Part shown: piece after piece, positions 54,501 through 64,000 of the stretch | How positions within the stretch are numbered: position 1 is the first letter of the stretch | Layout: each line of letters begins with the position of its first letter | Origin: Xiphophorus maculatus | Lineage: Eukaryota > Chordata > Actinopteri > Cyprinodontiformes > Poeciliidae | Length of the DNA stretch: 64,000 nucleotides | Reading direction: 5' to 3' | NCBI RefSeq assembly: GCF_002775205.1 | Contig: NC_036454.1 | Location: 10,746,882-10,810,881, forward strand | Translations under genes and position numbers: made by a program | Notes under the pieces: model-generated | Told to the model about the DNA's origin: nothing | Databases searched by the model: none | What the model saw: the letters and a program-made list of their open reading frames with translations, nothing else

Positions 54501-57500
54501 CTGAAAACAGTAATACAGTTTGAGACTAAAGCCCTATACAGGATATGACTTTAGGGTCCCAGACTGAGAGGATCAGCCTCTCAATATACCCTCCTGAGGG
54601 GCAATTTATAAACCAGGAGCATAGCAACCCCGGAGAAGGAAATTGGCATTAGATGGAAGGACAAAGTAAAAAAGCGCTTTGTGAGGCAGTTCCAGGAGAG
54701 GAACGACTCAGGAAAGCACAATTAAGGGGAGGAGAGGTGAACGATGGGAGAAATGTTCACCCCGTTCTCTGAGTCTCAGCTGTACAACAGGCTGGACGGT
54801 TGAGTCTTTTCAATGGAAACAGTCTCGCCACATTACAGGAAACTTATATTGTTCCATACAAGCCGTTTCCCCTCATAATAAGAGAATGGACAAGCACTGA
54901 GGAAAGCACAGGGGAGCAGGGATTTATTATGAGACAAATGGCTCCAAACTGTGAGAAAGTGCCAGCAAAACACAAACTAATAAATTGTGAGGGCAAAAAC
55001 ACTCTGCGTTATCCATCATCTGAGGGTTTCTGCTTCCTGGCGGGTTCTTGGCTCCTGGAGCTCTAAACTCAGAGGAAGGTTTGATGTCCTGCTTCATTAA
55101 ACACGACTGACTGCTGAGAATCCGCCGCATAATTTAGCCAGAGGTGGGCAGAGTACCCAAAAATTATACGCAAGTAAAAGTACCATTACTTTAATATATC
55201 TCTCCTCAAGTAAAAGTAAAAAGTAGTCCTCCAAGAAATTACTCGAGAGATAAAGCACTTGGCAACAATGCTGCTAAAGTACTGAGCAACCAATCAAAAC
55301 ATCATATAATATTTAAAATCAAATATAAAGTAAACAGGATCTGATCTGAAGCTTCCCACTTTGATTCCTTTGGAACAATTAAATTTTATTTATAGACAAA
55401 AAGAGAAATCTTATAAAAATTTCTCTTTTTTAATTCATATTTTATTTGAGTCAAATTTCTTAGTTGCCTGTTTTGTTAATTTTGTTTGTTTTATCAAAAT
55501 GGGTCTCTGTTGTATCACAGATCTTGGATTTCAATGAGACAACCTGCATAAATAAAAGACAAATAATTTAAAAAAACAGAGTTATGTGAACATATTGGTA
55601 TTTTAAGGACCAAAATGAAAATAATTCATATAAATAATTAGAACACAGCAAAATCAGGCAAAATAAATATTTTTCCAAATTAATTTATTTTGATATTAGA
55701 TTTATGAAACTTTAACAAAAACTGCAAGTGTGTGTCTGGTGAATTTTTGGTTAAAACAAGCTTGTTCATCACTCAGTGAACTTACAATACACGCAGTACT
55801 TCATAATAAAGTTATTCAAGTAAAAGTAAAAAATACAATGTTAGAAAAATACACCAAAAAGTTGTTTTTTTCTTCTAAAAAGTTACTTTAATAAATGTAA
55901 CCAGACAAGAAATACTTGAACTAATCTGATCAAACCTCCTAATACACAAGCCAGTTCCTTTAAAAGACACTTAATAAAGATAAATATGTATGCATAAATA
56001 ATACACAAAAAATACTTCATATATGATTTATGCAGGGAATTCTGACTTATCACATTATTTGTTGAAATAATAAATAACTGGGTTACACACAATAATTCCA
56101 GCAGCATACTGAGTAAAATGAAATGGGATGAAACTGAAACTTGTGCATGCTCAACTTGCACCCAAACAAGAGATAGGAGGAATAATCTGCACTCATTAGA
56201 GACATGGTGCCATTTCTAAATGAAGATTTGTCAATTAACCCTCTAGATTTCCTGTCGATAACATCTTTCCAAGAAACTCACAATCACTAGAAAGATTTAA
56301 AGATAAAGTCTGAGCTCAGAAAGGAAAACAGGACAAAAACATTTATATGTAGGTGCAGATAAGAGAAAAAAATGGGCTGCTAAATCCTCAGTGGTATAGG
56401 TTTCTGAGAAAAGATGTGAGGATTTCTTAGAAAGTTTTGTTTAACTCTTTAGCTAATTGCTCTTCGGTGTACAATGGGAAATGTCTGTTAAGGGAACATT
56501 TAGAGGAGCTTTGGACAAACAGATGGACAGATAAACTCACAGACAGATACTGCAGCACTTTTATTTGTGCTGCTATGACTACATGTTTACCACAGGAGAA
56601 AACACATTAAGAGGGGTGTAAAGACAAATGTCACGTCCGACTTCTAATCAGGACATGTGACCTGCTCCAAGCTGCCAAGCTCGGGTTTGTTTCTGGGACA
56701 GAGTGGTGACAGGAAACATGGTTTTGTTCATGTTTGGTGCCAGAGGAACACTTAAAAGGTCTAGGAAGGTTAGACCATCAAACAACACAGCAGTCTAAAC
56801 TATAAAGTCATTTTTATCACAATGGAGATGGATTTCTGTGATTTTTTTAAATGGCTCCCACAGGTAAATAAATAATATAGAAAAAAGCATAATGTGTAAT
56901 TTTTATGTCCATGTCTTTTGATATGTTCATAAAAGTTAACCTTTTAAAAAAAAAATACAAAAGACCGTCACTTTCATGATCAACATGAGACAACCTAAAG
57001 AGCCTCGGTGATAAATGAGGGAGTTGAAAGCAGAAAGTGAGGAGAAACGAAGTGGGAAAACCGAGAACAGAGCAGCCGGCTGCCTACTTTGATGCCTGCA
57101 AGGCAGCCGACTCCAAGACCTGAATGAGACGCTGGTGGGAGGTCCGAGTACGAAGAGGAGGACAGACAGGCTGGCAGTCAATACAAATCATGAAAAGATT
57201 AAAAACCTCAAGTTATGACTGCATGTTTTTAAAGAAGCTGTCCACAGTCGCCATATGCTTTATCAGCAGAACGGCTTGTTGGAATGTCAACAACTCGATC
57301 AAATTGACTTGACTTCCTTAGATTAAAACTTGATAATCAACTGAATTTCATTTGGTACTTGAATCTGATTATATTTTATGATTGGGTTATAACTTGGTAT
57401 GAGTTGGATCCAGTTGTCCTTTAGAAAGAAATGACATTGATAGTCATTTGGTGCTGTATGAATAAAACTGAACTAGGATGGGAATCAGTTCATAAAGCGG

Positions 57501-60500
57501 CTGAAAAAGAAACTCAGAGGCAGCGAGACACAAGATTATGAGTCAAAATTATTAGTAATGGGTTAAAGTTCCTCTCTGAGGTTCTTTATCAGCTGCTATT
57601 CGTTTGTTTTATCTCGTTCTTCATCACACATAACATAAACAGAAGAATGTTGAGCAATATTAAGCACCACCAACCTTGAAACTCATGACCACTAAACATC
57701 TTGCATCTACAATAAAGCAGAGAATCAGAAATGTTGTTTATAAATGAATTTTTAAGTTATTTGAATCATTTTGGGAAATGTTTTAGCCCTATTTATAAAG
57801 ATACTCTCACTCAAATACTGCAACCTCTTCTTGTCATTTCTGCATGACTTGCAGCTCTAGAAAACCTCCTGGTTATTTAATCACATTTTGATTCCTGAGC
57901 CCTTCCTGAGTTAAAACATTAGAATTGTTGTTTCTAAATGAACATGCACTTGTTTTCTTTGCATTTTCTGAGATCTGAAAGCACTGCAGGATGAGAAAAT
58001 TTCTCATTTTCTGCAAAGAAATCCAAAATATTTGCTTAAAATTTCAGGGACATGTCAGTTCATTTTACTTAAATATGTACCCATGAAAAGTAAAATTAAA
58101 GAAACTGATCATTTAAATTTTTTCCAGGAAATATATTCTTGTAACTCCTGTTTTCAGAAAGGAAAAATGCATTTAATTTTAATTAAAATGCTTTCAAGAA
58201 AAAAAAGAAACACAGATGTGTTTGACGTGTTCTCAGTCCCAACTGGGAAAAAAGATAAGCAAAAATGTTTAAGATGTTTTTTTTTATAAGAATATTTTAT
58301 TTCTATATAAATTTAATGTATTTAAGGATTGAGATGGCTTGAGGGATTGAATTTAACCGTGTTATGCCCCCCAGATATTAAGGGTTAGAAGTGAGGAAGC
58401 AAATGTTTCTGCTGTTCCTTGTTGGGTTAATTTGTACAGGTATATTGTAGAACTGGGCTGGTCTGAGTGGCTGCTTTACTTATAAAAGCTGTAAGAAACC
58501 TAAAAAAAACCCAGAGGCTCATGTTTGCAACTAAAACACCAACATTATTTGTGTGGCGGGCTAAAGAAGCAGGAAAGCTAGTAACTAGTAATGAATATGT
58601 GAGGTTATCACTTGAAAACACTCACAAGTGTCCATAAAATAAGGTGTTACTACGTCCTTCCCCTGTGGACAGCAGGACGCCGAGGAGCGTGCAGACAGGC
58701 AGGCAGGCAGACACCTGGGTCAGCTCCAACAGGAAGTATGTGGAGCAACTTAAAACTGGATATGTGTTGCATCCATGTTATATACAACACTCCTGTTCCT
58801 TCTACAGTTTCCTCTCATTTATTGCCCCTCCCTAGACTTTTAAAGAATCTGCTGGTGTCATGAAAAACACAAAAAGGTCATACATCACTGTAATTACACA
58901 GGGAAGCACTGCTGCTCTTCAAAACAAATAGAAAAACGCCAGACACAGAAAGCTTCCAGTACGCATGGATGAAAGATTTAGGTTTCACCCAAATATTCTG
59001 TCATTAATTTGTTAATTTGGACCACATGTCAGGAATAAACCTTTCACCTGCAGGTGGAATAAAACAAATAAATGGAAGATCCTAAAGAAATGCAGCAATA
59101 CTTTTATCTTCATGCCTCCTGTGGAGAAATCGGCTTTAACAACAAGACATGAAACTCACCCTTCTCTTCAGACGATCCCTCTCCCTCAGTGTGAGCGTAT
59201 CAGCCTTGGCGATTACTGGAACAATGTTGACTTTGCTGTGGATGGCCTTCATAAACTCCACATCCAGAGGCTTTAGACTGGGAGAGAGAAGAAACAAGGA
59301 AATTAATCAGGAAGAAAATAATAAAACATGAAAACAGCAGACCCAAGAAAGAGGAACAGGACAGGAGAAAAACTGAAAACGGATAAAACAGAACTGAATG
59401 ATTAGAGGAAGCTAAAGTTTGATTTACAAAATCTTTAAAAATAGAAACAGCTTAGCCAGAAGAAACTTAAGAAGAAGAAAAACACATCTCTGTCTTAACA
59501 GTTTTAAACAAAAATACTGCTTAAATTTACTTTAGTATAATCAAAATTTGTGACATATTTGCATTATTTTTACCCGTGTCCAAATGGAGAAATGAAATAA
59601 AAGCAGCAGTGCACCCTGTTGTCCACTATGTGCCTCCGGTTCAGCCCACTCTCGTCATGTAGGTATCGCTCAAACTGATTGTCAATGTACTGGATGATGG
59701 TCTTGAAGCTGATGTCAGAAAAACAAAACACAGATACATACTCTTTAAAAACAATTAGATAAGGCAAAGGCAGCAAAACAGATATTTATGGACGACATAT
59801 TGAACTCTTCAATGAAATTTTAGTGTTTTTATAGACAGTTAAGGGCAAAATTACTCAAATAACTGAAAGATTTAGGTTCATAATCTTTTAATTTTATTGA
59901 CTTGTTTCTTCTGACTGGAAGCTCTACTAACATCTCAGAGTCGTCATAATCCTGACATGGAGGGAGGTAAAGATTAGGGTGATGGTAAGGAGGCCTTCCA
60001 ACTTTAAAGAGAATTAAAGACAAATAACCAAAATACCAGCATAAACATGCAAAAAGCTTATCAGCGCTTATAAAAGGTGTTCTATTAGTTTAATAGAAAA
60101 ATGCTTTTCAGCTGATTATTGAGAAGTACATAAAGTTTTCAAAAGTAATGCTTTTGTCTAAATTTATATAGAAATAAATTATTCTTATTAAAAAAAACAT
60201 CTTAAACATTGTTCTTTATCTTTGTTCCCAGTTGTGACTGGGAAAAAGTCAAACATATCTGTTTCTTTTTTTCCTTGAAAGCCTTTTAATTAAAATTAAA
60301 TGCATTTTTCCTTTTTGAAAACAGGAGTTACAAAAATATATTTCCACACATAAAAGCAGAATATGAAAACCAAATAAAGATCCATACTTATTTCACACCA
60401 CTAGACGTTATCTAAAAGTATAACAGGTTTATGAGGATGATTATGTTAAATCAGATGTACCAGTCTTGGCTGTCGATGGCGTCACCGTATCCAGGGGTGT

Positions 60501-61635
60501 CAACCACAGTGAGCCGAAGCTTCACCCCTCTCTCCTCGATTTCAACAGTGGATGCCTCGATTTGGACTGTCCGCTCAATTTTTTCTGAGGGGTAAAAAAA
60601 AAAAAAAAAGAGTAAACAAAAGCACAACACCTCTGAAAATACCGTTAATGTATTTATACAAGGTTAAAAATATAATTTTTCCCTATATGTGCCAAATACG
60701 TCAAAACCGGAAAAGTTGACTTCTTAAACCTTTTGCAGTTACAAAACTTGGTCAATTTTTTCTCAGTAAAACAAATCCTAATCTGGCTGAGTCATAAGCA
60801 GGGCCGTCATTTTGAAGGCTGCAGCATTCCAAACGGTCCTCCTCAAATAAAGCTCAGCTGGAGACTTAGCTGCAGACATTTCTTCTTTATTACAGAGTCT
60901 ATAAGCGTGTGCAAGTGAATTAGAGAGCGTACCAGCAGCTCCAGGGATGTAGCGCTCAGGGTAGAGATCAGTAAGAAACAGGCTGTTTATAAGTGTTGAT
61001 TTGCCCAACCCGGACTCTCCTATTTAAAAAAATTGAAGAAAATTCATTATGTATTAAAAAAACAAGCAAATAAATCAACATATGCAATTAAGAGTGATCA
61101 CTCACCAACTACCATAAGGGTGAATTCAAAGCCTTTCTTCACAGATTTTCTGTGCACTTGGTTTGGAAGGTTTGCAAAACCAACATAACCAGCTGAATCT
61201 GGAAACTGAAAAACATTGAAAAAAGAACATCTCAAATCTGTAACGTGAGATATAAAATTCAGATTATAACATAGCAATAAAAACCATAGCAGAGCAAACT
61301 TATTTTATGAGCTTGTTTTCTTATGCTTCACCAATTTCAGTGAATAAACTGGTCATTTCTTAAGCTCTAAGTCAGTGCAGATGTAGGTGAGATTGCTGGC
61401 AAAGCACATCACTGGAAAATTACAGCAGCCAATAAAATAAAGTCAAGAAGCACTTGAGTTTAGACAGGATTTCCTTTTTAAATGCTAATACAAGCATGTG
61501 GGCAAAACATTAGTACCAAAATAAGTCACATGGATCTCATTAGTAAGCTCTCTTCCAAATGTGAGAATTTAAAGCAAAACTACACGGTTGTGTCATTCTT
61601 ATCCTCACCTTTCCTTTTTCTCCAGACTGCGACAT
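42435..61635 (-). CDS. sept2: Septin 2
   Basis: Eleven coding exons: 61609..61635, 61106..61205, 60933..61019, 60461..60584, 59574..59708, 59160..59277, 45559..45660, 45336..45481, 45068..45151, 44927..44984, 42435..42500, giving 348 residues (human SEPT2 361). Order of motifs: polybasic [10 protein letters not shown] (~27-35), P-loop GESGLGKS (43-50), switch-I Thr77 in IERTVQ, DTPG (100-103), AKAD (181-184), [18 protein letters not shown] (~254-271), then a short coiled coil [15 protein letters not shown] and MKSDE stop. SEPT2 sits at hexamer/octamer ends with SEPT6/7(/9) and supports cytokinesis, cilia and the cortical cytoskeleton. Intron 6 is 13.5 kb. sept5 follows on the same strand only 2 kb after the stop. 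Confidence 0.96.
42501..44926. other. sept2 intron 10; AT-rich
   Basis: No exon was found. A CTCF-like site lies at 43687-43700. 44440-44820 is a field of degenerate AGAAATTTCTGAG and TTTTCTAGAAAAA units like 10530-10990. Confidence 0.55.
43687..43700 (-). promoter_or_regulatory. CTCF-like motif
   Basis: Read on the minus strand: CCACTAGAGGGCGC, a near-perfect match to the CTCF core. Confidence 0.4.
44927..44984 (-). CDS. sept2: sept2 exon 10
   Basis: 58 bp, acceptor CCTGCAG, donor CTGGAG|GTAAAA. Codes [19 protein letters not shown], leading into the coiled coil. Confidence 0.93.
45068..45151 (-). CDS. sept2: sept2 exon 9
   Basis: 84 bp, acceptor GTTTTAG, donor GGCAG|GTGAGA. Codes [20 protein letters not shown] and ERLKRAGR. 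Confidence 0.95.
45211..45225 (+). promoter_or_regulatory. CTCF-like motif in sept2 intron 8
   Basis: CCACAAGAGGGCAGT matches the CTCF core consensus, in the short intron between exons 8 and 9. Confidence 0.4.
45336..45481 (-). CDS. sept2: sept2 exon 8 (septin-unique element)
   Basis: 146 bp, acceptor TTCTGCAG, donor CTTGT|GTGAGT. Codes [38 protein letters not shown] and DFLKLRTML. It runs across the position where sept5 has an intron after its WGIVE. Confidence 0.95.
45559..45660 (-). CDS. sept2: sept2 exon 7
   Basis: 102 bp, phase 0, acceptor CTCATCAG, donor CTGAAG|GTGGGA. Codes [20 protein letters not shown] and [14 protein letters not shown]. It is separated from exon 6 by 13.5 kb. Confidence 0.95.
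46400..46590. repeat. AATAAAGTC-type tandem repeat with 22-bp inverted arms
   Basis: Several AATAAAGTC/GACTTTATT units. 46458-46479 and 46482-46503 pair almost perfectly (one G-T) across a 2-nt spacer. Confidence 0.8.
48167..48650 (+). repeat. ~480-bp polypurine tract
   Basis: The plus strand is nearly all A/G (GGAAGGA, GAGAAAAAAGG and AGGAAAGG units) with few pyrimidine interruptions. The sept2 transcript would carry the pyrimidine strand. Long Phe/Ser/Leu-rich open frames here are low-complexity artefacts. Confidence 0.9.
48780..48914 (+). mobile_element. Retroelement-like 3' tail
   Basis: GATGACAATGACAAATAAAT followed by CTTATCTTATCTTA units resembles the tail of fish LINE/SINE copies. 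No coding part remains. Confidence 0.4.
50505..50549. repeat. Two adjacent perfect inverted repeats
   Basis: TGGTCAA TT TTGACCA at 50505-50520 overlaps ACCAGATGAGACC (50517-50529) / GGTCTCATCTGGT (50537-50549). The two could form alternative hairpins. Confidence 0.85.
50762..51073 (-). pseudogene. LINE reverse-transcriptase fragment
   Basis: A minus-strand frame includes [20 protein letters not shown], the conserved RT segment with the PQGS(V/I)LGP motif of non-LTR retrotransposons. Only about 100 codons remain open, with neither the catalytic FADD block nor an endonuclease. It is a dead insertion in sept2 intron 6. Confidence 0.75.
52083..52615. repeat. ACTCAAGTAA-type repeat, copy 3
   Basis: Starts CTACAGACATAGGTGGACAG, carries units like AAAGTTACTGAAGC, and ends ACTCAAGTAAATGTAGCC... 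CTCCACCTAC. Same family as at 12479. Confidence 0.7.
53990..54305. repeat. Possible DNA-transposon remnant with GACGC/TGACGC motifs
   Basis: Begins near AATGGTGGGTTAAGAACC and ends TTTGGTGTGAATGCACCATAAGG. GCATCTGACGCTTCAAG and GCTTGACATTTTCC-type motifs recur inside. The inverted ends are imperfect. Confidence 0.35.
55141..55910. repeat. ACTCAAGTAA-type repeat, copy 4 (long)
   Basis: GAGGTGGGCAGAGTACCC start, CAAGTAAAAGTACCATTAC units, and an end with AAGTTACTTTAATAAATGTAACC. Interrupted near 55370-55560 by unrelated AT-rich sequence. Confidence 0.7.
58127..58287 (+). repeat. Inverted repeat, left arm (flanks sept2 exons 5-6)
   Basis: GGAAATATATTCTTGTAACT through CTGTTTTCAGAAAGG, AATGCATTTAATTTTAATTA and CCCAACTGGGAAAAAAGAT to AATGTTTAAGATG. 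Its reverse complement is at 60188-60345 with roughly 85-90% identity by eye. Confidence 0.9.
59160..59277 (-). CDS. sept2: sept2 exon 6 (AKAD)
   Basis: 118 bp, acceptor CTCTCCCAG, donor AGAAGG|GTGAGT. Codes [20 protein letters not shown] and [19 protein letters not shown]. Confidence 0.96.
59574..59708 (-). CDS. sept2: sept2 exon 5
   Basis: 135 bp, acceptor GACATCAG, donor CACGG|GTAAAA. Codes [20 protein letters not shown] and [20 protein letters not shown]. It lies inside a pair of inverted repeats (58127-58287, 60188-60345). Confidence 0.96.
60188..60345 (-). repeat. Inverted repeat, right arm (flanks sept2 exons 5-6)
   Basis: Read on the minus strand it repeats the left arm: GGAAATATATTTTTGTAACT, CTGTTTTCAAAAAGG, AATGCATTTAATTTTAATTA, ACAACTGGGAACAAAGATA, ATGTTTAAGATG. 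About 1.9 kb lies between the arms. Confidence 0.9.
60461..60584 (-). CDS. sept2: sept2 exon 4 (switch regions)
   Basis: 124 bp, acceptor CCCCTCAG, donor ACTG|GTACAT. Codes [20 protein letters not shown] and [16 protein letters not shown]; the catalytic Thr is present. Confidence 0.96.
60933..61019 (-). CDS. sept2: sept2 exon 3 (P-loop)
   Basis: 87 bp, acceptor AAATAG, donor GCTG|GTACGC. Codes [20 protein letters not shown] and PERYIPGAA. Same length and phase as sept5 exon 3. Confidence 0.96.
61106..61205 (-). CDS. sept2: sept2 exon 2
   Basis: 100 bp, acceptor GTTTTTCAG, donor GTTG|GTGAGT. Codes [20 protein letters not shown] with the polybasic helix, and ends at the first Gly of the P-loop. 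Confidence 0.96.
61609..61635 (-). CDS. sept2: sept2 first coding exon
   Basis: ATG at 61633-61635; codes MSQSGEKGK before donor GTGAGG. The exon begins at 61657 after acceptor ACTTGCAG, so 22 nt of 5' UTR precede the ATG and at least one non-coding exon lies further right. Confidence 0.85.
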
Positions 61636-61657
61636 CACTACTTGTTAAGACTTACGC

Positions 61658-64000
61658 CTGCAAGTAAAAAGAAAATATTAATTGGAGGATGATGTAGCAT
61701 GGTCTATAACATCTCATGTACAAAGCTAAAACAGAATTAAACCAAAAAAAATATTTGATAAAGCTGAACTCCATAGATACACCTGCTGCAGAATAGCAGG
61801 TGTTTCATCTAGGAGTGCACCCAATTCACTCTTCTCACTATATCACTCCAAACAGTTGACAAAGGAACAAAGCCAGTGGTTAAATCAGCAACATGATGAC
61901 TGAGCAGGAAGACTGGACTTCATTTTATCAACAGTGAACTGGCTCCTGAGTTGCAATGTGAGAAACATTAGAGTAAAGTAATAGTGTCAGACGCAGATTC
62001 AGGATGATCCTGAAACCATTTATTCGGGACTAGGTGCTGTGGAAACTTAATCTGAGCCCAGTCCATTGGTATGTAACGAACCAATCAAGTGCACGAACAC
62101 TTTGGGAATGAAAGCATTAATTATATAACGTTGTAGTTTTGGGCCCCTTTTTGTAAGCACATGAAAGTGGGCAGAGATCCTTGATACTGACAGGGTGGTT
62201 TCACCAAGCCTGTAGGGAGAACAATGGATGTTTAACCTCTTGGTTCCTGAAACTTTTCCGATATGGGCCAGCTCAGCTGAAGGAGAACACGTGTCTCACC
62301 CTTTACTAGAGTTCAAGGTCAAGGACTACACAGCCACACCAATCATTTAGGGAGGAAAAGACAAGGGGACTGACCCGGTCAACGCAAGATGGAAAGTGTT
62401 AGAGACTGCCCCAAGAAATAAGAGCTGATTAAAAGGAAATAACAGGCTCACAGAAATATTTATGTGACCTTGAATTTAAAAATGCAGATGTCAGACAGTT
62501 TGCGAGAAATCAATTATCAGTAAATTGATAAATGAAAACAAAACAGATTTTAGTCTTCTGTTAGCAGCTTTAAAATGCATGACAAACTCATTTTATTTTT
62601 TTGTCCCACATCAACACATTTAATGTTGCTAAAAAGCCGGTTGTGCCACAATGAATTGATAAAACCCATTAAGAAGCTTAATATCTTATTGAGCTTTGAG
62701 AATGTGTTCTCAGTTATGCCATTACCATTATGTTACTTGAAAATGGTCACAAAATAACAATATTACTGTTTATGACAATAACATTGGGGACAATTTATTG
62801 TCCAGCAAAATTTGTTAAGGTGCAGGCCTACTCCTGCAACGTTCAAAATCTTATAAAAGCAGCAGCTGAATCGAATAACAAGATTTGAACAGCGAGCAAA
62901 AGACGTCCAAATCAGAATCCAATTCCCAACTTGAAACTCAGAAAATCCAACTTTCAAGTACAACCAGAACAGACAAGCACTTCAAACCTACCAAACAGCT
63001 TTATAGAGAATCTGAAAAATTTGTTATTCGTGTACTAAAGTCTAATACTGCAAAGTCTGGGAAATAGTGGCATACAAAAAAAAAAGTCAATCCCTTTTGA
63101 GTATTTTACATGTGAAAGTGTTAGCCCTCTGGTGACATAGGAGACATTGCCATTACATGAGTCACCTTTCTGGCCATCACGTAATCTGCCTTGAATCGTA
63201 TGACTATCCTTCTAGTAATTCAGTGAGCACCAGATAAGCTAAAGTGCATTATTTCAGCCTTGGAACAAAGTGGGGAACACACCAACTGACTGACTCACAG
63301 CCCAGGGTAACACCAGTCTAATCATTGGTTTCTAGCCTAAAAACACACCTAATGCAATAATTAATGTGTTTTCTTTTCTAACGGACTTGTGAGCGACCAA
63401 AGTGGGCCACACGAGCGCATTCATGTGCATCAAACACATACACCAACCCCAAAGTGTTGTTCCTCGTCCGGCTCTGTGGGAACCAGCATTAGTCCGGCAG
63501 CAGATTAATTAAACTGTTCCAAAACCGCAGCTGTAATCTCACAAAGACAACACTACAGGACACACACGTAGGAGGCACACTTCAATAAGGCTTTCTTAAT
63601 AATAGCCACTTAATCGGCTGGACTGCCAAACAGCTTACACACCAAAACACAGAGCGATCAGCGGGTCGTGCTTTTGATAGATTGAACTATTGAGAAAAAT
63701 GCCACATCAAACACAGTGAAATTTAAAACCTGTAAGACAAGTTTACAGTTCATTTATTAGTTGATAAAATGCTACAAAATTTCAGAAAAGGTCTAACGAT
63801 CCTAATGGAAATATGTAACTTCTCCACAAGTGGAGTCTAAATAACTTATTAGGAAGACAGATCGAATTTTACGAACTAAAGTCTTGATGAGCCAAAATAA
63901 CAAACCTGGCAATAATTCACAGTAAACAATCCCAGAACTGGTGAGCATTAAGAAACAGCGACTGGTTCATATGTACATCTCCTCAAAGCTGCATGTTGTG
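61658..64000. other. Upstream region of sept2 (5' intron or promoter side)
   Basis: An acceptor at 61658-61659 shows that a non-coding exon lies upstream, but I could not place it. 62755-62830 carries a repeat shared with 22140-22260. 63370-63540 is somewhat GC-richer. No other gene was seen. Confidence 0.5.

Larger units (their letters stand above)
45661..59159. other. sept2 intron 6 (13.5 kb)
   Basis: No septin exon was found. Contents: AATAAAGTC repeats (46400-46590), a GC-richer non-repetitive part (47040-47460), a candidate conserved stretch (47560-47960), a purine tract (48167-48650), a retroelement tail (about 48880), an RT fragment (50762-51073), two ACTCAAGTAA repeats, a CA patch (52770-52820) and a possible DNA element at 53990-54300. 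56000-58100 shows nothing that I recognise. Confidence 0.6.

Noticed and set aside
59829..60023. Possible cassette exon in sept2 intron 4 (acceptor CCATGTCAG)
   Set aside because: Entered in the required phase it meets a stop within nine codons, and no good donor keeps the septin frame.

Overview
This is vertebrate nuclear DNA, almost certainly from a ray-finned (teleost, probably percomorph) fish. Genes are split into short exons with GT-AG introns, the encoded proteins are vertebrate orthologues, and the introns are full of fish-type repeats: tRNA-derived SINEs, hAT and piggyBac-like MITEs, fold-back MITEs and long CA arrays. I see no prokaryotic or viral gene set, no CRISPR array, and no new multi-gene system. 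The interest lies in gene architecture and repeat-made structures.

Four protein-coding genes lie head to tail, all on the minus strand. Reading down the sequence in transcription order: septin 2 (sept2, 61635 to 42435), septin 5 (sept5, 40488 to 15745), platelet glycoprotein Ib beta (gp1bb, 11798 to 11178) and the DEAH-box helicase DHX37 (9403 to 1167, with its C-terminal part beyond the left edge). I rebuilt every coding exon by hand from splice sites and reading phase. dhx37 has 14 exons (about 680 residues) in the window. sept5 has 10 common exons plus two alternative starts (370 or 376 residues). sept2 has 11 coding exons (348 residues). gp1bb is read from one coding exon (206 residues).

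The two septins belong to the same subgroup and share an exon grid of 87-124-135-118-102 bp in the same phases. sept5 followed by gp1bb matches the arrangement known at human 22q11, where read-through transcripts occur. Septins 2 and 5 are GTP-binding filament proteins; GPIb beta is part of the von Willebrand factor receptor on thrombocytes/platelets; DHX37 acts on U3 snoRNA in small-subunit ribosome assembly. No shared pathway links all four, so the cluster is syntenic rather than functional, apart from the sept5/gp1bb pair.

Points most worth a second look: (1) sept5 has a second upstream first exon at 40443..40488 that fits the downstream frame only through a candidate 11-nt micro-exon at 36020..36030; (2) sept5 uses a GC-AG intron after exon 7; (3) a pair of ~160-bp inverted repeats brackets sept2 exons 5 and 6 and could favour circular RNA or exon skipping; (4) a perfect 29-bp-arm palindrome at 26549..26624 appears to be a SINE head whose loop has been flipped; (5) several elements have readable target-site duplications, including one with a paralogous empty site in the same window. 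Exon edges come from splice consensus, phase and family knowledge; UTR limits, promoters and CTCF-like sites are weaker.
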